NCBI RefSeq assembly: GCF_002127655.1
Contig: NZ_NEHB01000004.1
Span: 207,012 to 271,011, forward strand
Reading direction: 5' to 3'
Length of the DNA stretch: 64,000 bases
From: Janthinobacterium sp. GW456P
Lineage (GTDB): Bacteria; Pseudomonadota; Gammaproteobacteria; Burkholderiales; Burkholderiaceae_D
A model generated the notes under the pieces. That model worked only from the letters and a program-made list of their open reading frames with translations, was not told where the DNA came from and made no database searches. Position numbers and translations under genes: made by a program. Numbering within the stretch: position 1 is the first letter of the stretch; each line of letters begins with the position of its first letter. Below, one piece after another: positions 9,127 to 15,519 of this stretch.

Positions 9127-9786
9127 ATGAATTACACAAGTAAACGTTTGGATAATAGCGAGGCGCCGCAAACGACGGAGCGCATCCTGTATTTCATCAA
9201 GACCAAGGGACCCGTCTCCACGGCGACCCTGGCCAAGACCCTGGACATGACGGGCGAGGCGGCGCGCCAGCAAGTGCAAAAGCTGGTGGCGGCGGGCCTG
9301 ATCGAAGGACGCCAGGAAGCGCAGGCGGGCGCCGGACGGCCGCGCCAGAATTGGGTCTTGACGGAAGCGGGCAATGCGCGCTTTCCGGACACGCATGCGC
9401 AACTGACGATCAAGCTGATCGGTTCTGTGCGCCAGCTGTTCGGCGAGGCGGGGCTGGATAAACTCATCACGCAGCGCGAAGAGGAAAGCCGCAGCGCCTA
9501 TGCCCTGGCGTGCTCGGCGCCGGACTTGCCCACGCGTTTGCGGCAACTGGCCGCCGTGCGCGACGAAGAGGGGTATATGGCGCGCGTGGAAGCGGACGGC
9601 GACGACTGGCTGCTGATCGAAGACCATTGCCCCATCTGCGCGGCCGCGCGCACCTGCCAGGGCTTTTGCCGCTCCGAACTGCAGCTGTTCCAGGAAGTGG
9701 TGGGACCAAGCGCCAGCATCGTGCGCGAGCAGCACGTGCTGGCGAACGCGATGCGCTGCGTTTACAGGATTTCGCCGCTGTCTTAA
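9127..9786 (+). CDS. winged-HTH regulator with C-terminal four-cysteine motif
   Basis: 219 residues from ATG 9127; a TTG at 9118 is an in-frame alternative and neither has a strong ribosome-binding site. Residues 15-80 form a MarR/ArsR-like winged helix (STATLAKTLDMTGEAARQQV as recognition helix; AGRPRQNWVLTEAG as wing). The C-terminal half holds C168-x2-C171-x5-C177-x3-C181, the cysteine pattern of COG2345/SufR-like regulators, suggesting an iron-sulfur or metal sensor (inference). Its stop codon interlocks with that of the convergent MFS gene in TTAA (9783-9786). Confidence 0.85.
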   Translation: MNYTSKRLDNSEAPQTTERILYFIKTKGPVSTATLAKTLDMTGEAARQQVQKLVAAGLIEGRQEAQAGAGRPRQNWVLTEAGNARFPDTHAQLTIKLIGSVRQLFGEAGLDKLITQREEESRSAYALACSAPDLPTRLRQLAAVRDEEGYMARVEADGDDWLLIEDHCPICAAARTCQGFCRSELQLFQEVVGPSASIVREQHVLANAMRCVYRISPLS

Positions 9787-11048
9787 GGCTTCGGAAACAG
9801 CGGCCAGGTCAGTAGCGCCACCAGTCCCGCCAGCCACCATACGACGGGCCAGTTGCTGACCGCCAGCAGGTGCGGGATGGCCATCGGCGTGAGGAACAGC
9901 CCCACGTAGACGGCCGTGTTCGCCATGCCCAGGGCCGTGCCCGCGTTGGCGCCGCCCGCTTCCGTGGCCAGCTCCGTGTAGGCCACGCCATGCCAGGCGG
10001 ACACCGCGATGCCGGCGAGCACCACTGCCGCCATCAACAGCCAGCCCGGCGCCTCCAGCCAGGCGATGCATCCCAGCAAAATGAATGCAGCCAGCGCCAC
10101 CAGGGCCGAGCCGCGCAGCCAGGCGGGCCGGTTCGCGCGGCGGTCCGTATGGCGTCCGCTCCAGATGCGCATCACCATGGCGCCCGCCTGCAGGGCCACC
10201 ATCACGGCCGTGATGGCCGCCAAGCCCAGGCCGCCATGGTCGTGCAGGAAGACGGTGGCGTAGCTGAGCACGGCAAACTGCGGCACGCACAGCAAGCCGA
10301 TGGCGGCCACCATGCGCCAGACTTGACGATTCCGCAGGGGCGACGCAGGCTTGACCGCAACCAGGCCCGTGGGCGCGTTGTGCGGCCCCGTGGCGGCCTC
10401 GGCAGAGAAATCGGGCTCATGCATCCAGCGCCACGTAAAAAACGCCGACAGGCCGCATATGAGGGCCAGGGCGCCGAACACGGGCATGAAGCCGTAGCGC
10501 GATGCCAGGCTGGGCAGAATGAGGGCGCCGAGGCCGCCGCCCAGCGGCACGGCCGTCTGGCGGATGCTCATGGCGAACCCCCGTTCGCCCGGGCCGAACC
10601 AGCGCATCACGGCGCGGCCGCTGGCGCCGTTCACGCTGCCGCCCAGCACGCCGACCAGGGCCAGCCCTGCCGCCAGCGCCCATAAGGGCGGCACGGACCC
10701 GTCAGCGGGCGTAATCCACAGCAGCAAGGCCAGCAGCGCCAGCATGGTGCCCAGCAAGCCGGTCAGCAGCACGGGACGGTCGCCCCAGCGGTCGGTGGCC
10801 ATGCCCCATGGCAATTCGGTCAGGGCCACGCCCAGGCCCATGGCGCCCAGCGCCACCCCCAGTTCTGTATTGCTCAGGTGATAGCCGCTGCGCAGCCAGA
10901 TGGCCGTGGTGGGCATGCCGTTGGCGGCGGCGGAAAAGCTGGCATTGGCCGCCACGCCAACGGCGAGCACCTTCCAGCGGTGGGCGTCGCCCAGCACGGG
11001 CGCGGTGACGGGAACAGGGACAGGAACGGCTTGGCAGCGGGTGTTCAT
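9783..11048 (-). CDS. MFS transporter
   Basis: 421 residues from ATG 11048 (MNTRCQAVPVPV); the frame extends to 11135 but that stretch lacks transporter character and runs into the divergent promoter. No Shine-Dalgarno is visible. Twelve predicted helices, with the motif-A-like loop GMATDRWGDRPVLL between TM2 and TM3 and a repeat in the second half (RIWSGRHTDRRANRP). Resembles CynX/NNP-type permeases (MRWFGPGERGFAMSIRQTAVPLGG). Divergent from a LysR gene that probably regulates it; substrate unknown. Confidence 0.87.
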   Translation of the reverse strand: MNTRCQAVPVPVPVTAPVLGDAHRWKVLAVGVAANASFSAAANGMPTTAIWLRSGYHLSNTELGVALGAMGLGVALTELPWGMATDRWGDRPVLLTGLLGTMLALLALLLWITPADGSVPPLWALAAGLALVGVLGGSVNGASGRAVMRWFGPGERGFAMSIRQTAVPLGGGLGALILPSLASRYGFMPVFGALALICGLSAFFTWRWMHEPDFSAEAATGPHNAPTGLVAVKPASPLRNRQVWRMVAAIGLLCVPQFAVLSYATVFLHDHGGLGLAAITAVMVALQAGAMVMRIWSGRHTDRRANRPAWLRGSALVALAAFILLGCIAWLEAPGWLLMAAVVLAGIAVSAWHGVAYTELATEAGGANAGTALGMANTAVYVGLFLTPMAIPHLLAVSNWPVVWWLAGLVALLTWPLFPKP

Positions 11049-11099
11049 GGCAGGGAGAGGAAAGTGGTTGACCCTGACAGTGTGGCGCGCTACGATCAT

Positions 11100-11112
11100 T
11101 CTGAATATCAGA
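11100..11112. promoter_or_regulatory. candidate LysR operator
   Basis: TCTGA-ATA-TCAGA, a perfect 5-bp dyad with 3-bp spacer in the 112-bp divergent region between the MFS and LysR genes, where LysR-type regulators normally bind. Call rests on symmetry and position only. Confidence 0.35.
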
Positions 11113-11160
11113 TAATTTACGCTACACCATCCCATAAAACAGGACGATTACCACCACGCC

Positions 11161-12060
11161 ATGAGCCTGCTTAATTTCGACATCGCCTTCCTGCGCAGCT
11201 ATGTGGCTGGCATCGAGCTGGGCAGCTTTGCCCGCGCGGCCGACAAGGTGGGCCGCTCCACCTCGGCCGTCAGTGCGCAGCTGAAAAAACTCGAGGAGCA
11301 GGCGGGCATGCCGCTGTTTCGCAAGGATGGCCGGGGCCTGGCGCTGACGCCGGCCGGCGATGTGCTGCTCGGCTATGCGCGCCGCCTGCTGGAACTCAAC
11401 GACGAGGCGGCCGTCGCCTTGCGCGGGGCGGAACTGGAAGGCTGGATCAGGCTGGGCCTGCAAGAGGATTTTGGCGAAGCCTTGCTGCCCGACGTGCTGG
11501 GGCGTTTTGCCCGCGCGCATCCGAAAGTGCGCATCGAGGCGCACGTGGCGCGCAACACGGCGCTGATGCAAGGGCTGGCCATGGGCCAGCTGGACCTGGC
11601 CCTGCTGTGGGGCGGCGCCTGCATCGCCGACGTGGCCGAATATCCGCCGCAGCAGCGCCAGCATATTGCCGAACCGTCCATGCGCTGGATCGCCTCGTCC
11701 AGCCTGGCCTGGCGGCCCGAGTCGGGCGAACCTTTGCCATTGATTACGTTCGACCGCGAATGCCTGTTCCAGCGCTGCGCCACGCAGGCGCTCGATGGGG
11801 CCGGCATCGCCTGGCGTACGGCGTTTACCAGCCCCAGCCTGGCGGGACTGTGGGCGGCGGCGGCAGCCGGGCTGGGCGTGACGGTGCGTACTAGCCTGGG
11901 CTTGCCCTCGACCGTGCGCGCGCTCGATCACGTGGAAGCGGGCTTGCCCGCCCTGCCTCCGCTGTCGCTGGAATTGCTGCGCGCTTCAACGGTGTCCAGG
12001 CCGCCCGTCGAGCGCCTGGCCGGCCTGATCATCGAGTCGCTGCAACAGGATGCCGCTTAA
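11161..12060 (+). CDS. LysR-family transcriptional regulator
   Basis: 299 residues, the usual LTTR length. N-terminal HTH at residues 6-65 (LRSYVAGIELGSFARAADKVGRSTSAVSAQLKKLEEQAG; described as pieces LGSFARAADKVGRS and STSAVSAQLKKLEE), then the linker helix and the two-lobed effector domain (GWIRLGLQEDFGEALLPDVL onwards). Divergent from the MFS gene, its likely target. The stop interlocks in TTAA with the stop of the convergent SDR gene. Effector unknown. Confidence 0.92.
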   Translation: MSLLNFDIAFLRSYVAGIELGSFARAADKVGRSTSAVSAQLKKLEEQAGMPLFRKDGRGLALTPAGDVLLGYARRLLELNDEAAVALRGAELEGWIRLGLQEDFGEALLPDVLGRFARAHPKVRIEAHVARNTALMQGLAMGQLDLALLWGGACIADVAEYPPQQRQHIAEPSMRWIASSSLAWRPESGEPLPLITFDRECLFQRCATQALDGAGIAWRTAFTSPSLAGLWAAAAAGLGVTVRTSLGLPSTVRALDHVEAGLPALPPLSLELLRASTVSRPPVERLAGLIIESLQQDAA

Positions 12061-12809
12061 AACGCCTGCGCCGTCGGGCGCAGCACGATTTCATTGATGG
12101 CCACGTCGGCCGGCTGCTCGATCGCATAGGCGATGGCGCGCGCCACGGCATCGGCGGGAATGGCGATCTGGTAGAACTCCTTGACGGCCTTGGCGCTCTC
12201 GGCGTGGCTGCTGCCCTGGCTCAACTCCGTGTCGACGGCGCCCGGTGCAATGACGGTGGTGCGGATGGTGCCGCCGCTGGCCGCCAGCTCGTGGCGCAAG
12301 CCTTCCGAAATGGCGCTGACGGCAAACTTGGTGCCGCTGTAGACGGTACCGCCCGGGCTGAAGACTTTTTGTCCCGCCACCGACGAGATATTGATGAAGT
12401 GGCCGCTGTTTTGCGCCTGGAAGTATGGCAGGACGGCGGCGATGCCGTTCAACACGCCTTTGATGTTGATATCGATCATGTTGTTCCACTCGTCGACTTG
12501 CAAGGCGCTCATCGGCGCGATGGCCATCAGCCCCGCATTGTTGATCATCACATCGACCTTGCCGAACACGGCCAGGGCCGTGTCGACCAGGCGCTTCAGG
12601 TCGCCCGCCTGAGTGACGTCGGTCTGGGCAATGGCGGCCTGGCCGCCGGCGGCCGTGATTTCCTCGGCGATGGTATTGAGCAAATCCATGCGGCGCGCAC
12701 CGAGCACGACGCAGGCGCCCAACGCGGCCAGATGGCGCGCGGTGGCTTCGCCCAGGCCGCTGCTGGCACCGGTGATGAGGACGACTTTCCCTGCTATAGC
12801 TTGACTCAT
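12057..12809 (-). CDS. short-chain dehydrogenase/reductase
   Basis: 250 residues from ATG 12809, preceded by AAGGAACCCATC; the longer frame from 12851 lacks a ribosome site. Classical SDR features: GASSGLGEATARHLA nucleotide-binding turn (TGxxxGxG), NNAGL, catalytic Ser in INISSVAGQ and YSGTKFAV (Tyr-x3-Lys). NAD(P)-dependent oxidoreductase of YdfG-like type, cytoplasmic; substrate not determinable. Monocistronic: the methyltransferase gene upstream on the same strand ends 117 nt away. Confidence 0.9.
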   Translation of the reverse strand: MSQAIAGKVVLITGASSGLGEATARHLAALGACVVLGARRMDLLNTIAEEITAAGGQAAIAQTDVTQAGDLKRLVDTALAVFGKVDVMINNAGLMAIAPMSALQVDEWNNMIDINIKGVLNGIAAVLPYFQAQNSGHFINISSVAGQKVFSPGGTVYSGTKFAVSAISEGLRHELAASGGTIRTTVIAPGAVDTELSQGSSHAESAKAVKEFYQIAIPADAVARAIAYAIEQPADVAINEIVLRPTAQAF

Positions 12810-12885
12810 GATGGGTTCCTTGTGAAGGCAGCACAGTGCTGCGGATGGCATCGATCAATGCCGGCACAGCTTAGCGCATTTGCGT

Positions 12886-12925
12886 ACTTTTTTGCTATAA
12901 AAAAGATAATTACTAAATGGTAATT
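12886..12925 (-). promoter_or_regulatory. A+T-rich dyads upstream of SDR gene
   Basis: AATTAC-N6-GTAATT (12908-12925) is a perfect 6-bp inverted repeat, and TTTTTTGCTATAAAAAA (12886-12902) follows towards the SDR gene. The segment is unusually A+T-rich for this genome and is the only space for the SDR promoter; the dyad resembles operators of small HTH regulators. Confidence 0.35.
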
Positions 12926-12926
12926 G

Positions 12927-13970
12927 TTAGGCCCGAGCAATCAGGACCTGCACGGGCGCCATGGGAAAATCGCTGGCGCCATACTGCTCCACCTGCCGCC
13001 AGCCCATGTCGCGCAGCAGCAGCGCCAATTCACCGTGCCGTGTCACCGTGCGGCCCAGCATGCGCATCGGCAAGTAATATGGCAGCACGCGCGCCGCGTC
13101 GCCCGGCGCCGCCGCGATTTCCGCCTGCACGCAGACGAGCACGCCACCTGGCTTCAAGGCCGCCTGCATCTTGCGCAAGGCGCTCGTCATGTCGGGCACG
13201 AAATGCAGCACGGACGAGCACCAGATGAGGTCGTAATTGCCGCCGATATCGTCATTGTCCAGGTCGCCGCCCAAAGTTTCCAGGCGGTCGGATAGTTGCG
13301 CATGGGCGATGTTCGCGGCCGCCACGGCCACCGTTTCCGGCCAGTCGAAGACGCAGCCCCGCACGCCCGCATGGGCTTGCGCCAGCGCAATGGCCACCCA
13401 GCCGGGACCGCCGCCCAGGTCCAGCAGGCGCAGCGGCGTGTTGCCGTCCGCAAACGGCGCGACGCGCTGCATCACGGACAGGGCGGCGCGCATGGTGACG
13501 GCGCGCTGCTCCTGGCCGATCTGCTGCTGCGCGGCGGCGGCCCAGTTGACCCCGCTCGCCGTGCTGTAGGGCGCTACTTTTCCGCCGTCGCGCACCAGCG
13601 TGTTCAGCTGCGTGGCGAAATGGCGCAGCGCGTGCAGCCGGTACAGCCAGGCATCGCCGCAAAAGGCCACGGAGTCGCGGCAGAAATACTGCAAGGTGGC
13701 CGCCGTGCAGCGGTAGCGTAGTGCGTTCGCCTTCGTATCCGCATCGGCGCCATCGCGTTCCAGCACCTGCATGCTCCAAAGCAATTCGAGCAGCAGGGCC
13801 GTGTGCGGTGCATGCAGCGACAGGGACTCGGCCAGTTGTGCCGGCGTGTGCGGCGTGGCCAGCACCTCGAAAATACCCAGTTCCAGGGCGGCGGCCAGCC
13901 CATCGGCCTGCACGGGCGCGACGGCCAGGTCCCAGTACGGTTGCAAGGCGTGTTGTGTATCGAATGACAT
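12927..13970 (-). CDS. SAM-dependent O-methyltransferase-like protein
   Basis: 347 residues. N-terminal winged-helix dimerisation region (GLAAALELGIFEVLATPHTP) as in plant-type O-methyltransferases (PF00891), then a Rossmann methyltransferase core with the SAM loop LRLLDLGGGPGWVAIALAQ, acidic FDWPETV after strand 2, GGDLDNDD, and post-motif LIWCSSVLHFVPD. Transfers a methyl group from SAM to an unidentified small molecule. Divergent from an AraC regulator across a Fur box, so expression is probably iron-repressed. Such enzymes occur in secondary-metabolite pathways, but no biosynthetic cluster is adjacent. Confidence 0.85.
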   Translation of the reverse strand: MSFDTQHALQPYWDLAVAPVQADGLAAALELGIFEVLATPHTPAQLAESLSLHAPHTALLLELLWSMQVLERDGADADTKANALRYRCTAATLQYFCRDSVAFCGDAWLYRLHALRHFATQLNTLVRDGGKVAPYSTASGVNWAAAAQQQIGQEQRAVTMRAALSVMQRVAPFADGNTPLRLLDLGGGPGWVAIALAQAHAGVRGCVFDWPETVAVAAANIAHAQLSDRLETLGGDLDNDDIGGNYDLIWCSSVLHFVPDMTSALRKMQAALKPGGVLVCVQAEIAAAPGDAARVLPYYLPMRMLGRTVTRHGELALLLRDMGWRQVEQYGASDFPMAPVQVLIARA

Positions 13971-14015
13971 GATCTTCCTTTCGGCGAGGTGGGCATCAGC
14001 GTCATTTTATGCAAC

Positions 14016-14034
14016 AATGAGAATAATTATCATT
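14016..14034. promoter_or_regulatory. Fur box between methyltransferase and AraC genes
   Basis: AATGAGAATAATTATCATT: a 9-1-9 inverted repeat with a single mismatch between arms, matching the Fur consensus built from repeated GATAAT/ATTATC units. It lies 46 nt upstream of the methyltransferase start and 64 nt upstream of the AraC start, so Fur could repress both. Confidence 0.8.
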
Positions 14035-14097
14035 TGCATTTGTATGCGACGCGGCGCATTTCGTATGCGCGACGGCGCGCAAGGACAGGGAGGAGCG

Positions 14098-14988
14098 ATG
14101 CTGGAACAGGACAGGGAAGCGGCAGGCTGGACGCGGCGCCAGCTGGACCCGGGATTGAAAGAGTGCCGCGCCGACCAGCGCCAGGTCGACCAGGGCTTGC
14201 TGCTCGTGCATTCCGATTACTGTCCGCAGCGGGCGCTCGTCGAGCAATCGAAGCATGACGACGGGGGCGGCCTGGTCATTACCATCGGCCTGGAAGGCGC
14301 ATCCGGCTATGTCACGCGCGATGGCGGGCAATTGCGTTTCCAGGGCGGCCATACGACCATGACGGTGTTTCACCACGTCAGCGGCGAGCGCCGCTTCGAG
14401 GCGCATCAACGGGCGGCGCAATTGCGCGTGCTGGTCGACGAGGATGCGCTGGCGCGCTACTGGCCCGAGGGGTTGGCATCGCTGCTGCCGCACGGCGGCG
14501 CGCGCCAGCTGGCGCATGCGGCCACCACGGCGGCTGTCTCCCTGCACGCCTGTTCGCTGCTGCGCGCGACGGACCCGCTGGCCGTGCATATCGGCGTGCT
14601 GAGTATCCTGGCGGAACAGTTGCGGGGACTGCGGCCGGCGCCCGTTCTTGTGCCGCGCTGGTCCGAGGCCGACATCATCAAGCTCGAGCGTGCCTACGCG
14701 CTGATGCAGGAGCAGATGGCGCAGGCACTCACGCTCGATTATCTGTGCGCGCAAGTAGGGCTGAGTTTGTTCAAACTCAAGCAGGGATGGCGCTACCGCT
14801 TCCACGACAGTCCCCAGCGCACCCTGCTGGCGCTGCGCATGCAGCGGGCAAAGTTACTGCTGGAAAATGGTTGCCAGGTGGCGCAGGCGGGCTGGCAAAC
14901 GGGCTACCGTCACCCGGCCAATTTCAGCGCCGCCTTCAGCCGCTATTTCGGCTACGCGCCGAAGACCGTGGGGCGCGCGAAGGGCTAA
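14098..14988 (+). CDS. AraC-family regulator (PchR-like)
   Basis: 296 residues from ATG 14098, chosen for GGGAGGAGCG directly upstream; in-frame ATGs at 14044 and 14065 lack ribosome sites. N-terminal effector domain without a recognisable fold signature, C-terminal double HTH (LTLDYLCAQVGLSLFKLKQGWRYRF segments, then GCQVAQAGWQTGYRHPANFSAAF and RYFGYAPKTV). Layout resembles PchR-type, siderophore-responsive regulators. The overlapping Fur box supports a role in iron physiology (inference). Likely target: the divergent methyltransferase gene. Confidence 0.87.
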   Translation: MLEQDREAAGWTRRQLDPGLKECRADQRQVDQGLLLVHSDYCPQRALVEQSKHDDGGGLVITIGLEGASGYVTRDGGQLRFQGGHTTMTVFHHVSGERRFEAHQRAAQLRVLVDEDALARYWPEGLASLLPHGGARQLAHAATTAAVSLHACSLLRATDPLAVHIGVLSILAEQLRGLRPAPVLVPRWSEADIIKLERAYALMQEQMAQALTLDYLCAQVGLSLFKLKQGWRYRFHDSPQRTLLALRMQRAKLLLENGCQVAQAGWQTGYRHPANFSAAFSRYFGYAPKTVGRAKG

Positions 14989-15042
14989 AAAGCCGGTGTA
15001 GAATCGGCGGGCAGCATCCATAACTACGACCCACAAGGAGAC

Positions 15043-15450
15043 ATGATGGCTCGCAAAATCTTTGTCAATCTGCCCGTCCAGTCGCTGGAACGCTCGGTGG
15101 CGTTTTTCACGGCGCTGGGCTTCAGTTTCAATGCCCATTTCACGGATGAAACAGCGACGTGCATGATCGTTGCCGACGATATCTTCGTGATGCTCTTGAC
15201 GCACGACAAATTCAAGCAATTCACGCCCAAGCAGCTGTGCGATACCAAGGTGGCGACGGAAGTGCTCGTGTGCCTGTCGGCCGAGAGCCGGGGCGAAGTC
15301 GATGCGCTGGTGGCAAAAGCCGTCCAGGCGGGCGGCAGCATCTACAAGGAGCCGATCGATTTCGGCTTCATGTATGGCCACAGTTTCCAGGATCCCGATG
15401 GGCATCAATGGGAATTGATGTACATGGAAGCAGGCGCCGTACCTGGCTGA
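15043..15450 (+). CDS. VOC-superfamily (glyoxalase-like) protein
   Basis: 135 residues, ATG 15043 with AAGGAGAC directly upstream (a second ATG follows immediately). Two beta-alpha-beta-beta-beta modules: KIFVNLPVQSLERSVAFFTALGF and the second ending SFQDPDGHQWELMYME, where the terminal Glu is a usual metal ligand. This is the YkcA/PhnB-like group annotated as lactoylglutathione lyase-like; substrate unknown. Followed by a palindromic repeat before the convergent protease gene. Confidence 0.88.
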   Translation: MMARKIFVNLPVQSLERSVAFFTALGFSFNAHFTDETATCMIVADDIFVMLLTHDKFKQFTPKQLCDTKVATEVLVCLSAESRGEVDALVAKAVQAGGSIYKEPIDFGFMYGHSFQDPDGHQWELMYMEAGAVPG

Positions 15451-15461
15451 TACGTGGTGGT

Positions 15462-15495
15462 GTCGGATTACGCGGCGTGCCGCCGCTGATCCGAC
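15462..15495. repeat. GTCGGATTA-family palindrome (single unit)
   Basis: GTCGGATTACGCGGCG then, after two bases, CGCCGCTGATCCGAC: a long imperfect hairpin between the convergent VOC and protease genes. It belongs to the same family as the units at 27983-28066 and 40774-40859; here only one palindromic unit is present. Confidence 0.75.
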
Positions 15496-15519
15496 CTACC
15501 CGACTGTTAAACCTCAGCC

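Noticed and set aside
11049..11135. Upstream extension of the MFS frame to 11135
   Set aside because: Runs into the divergent promoter/operator and adds non-hydrophobic residues without a ribosome site; start placed at 11048.
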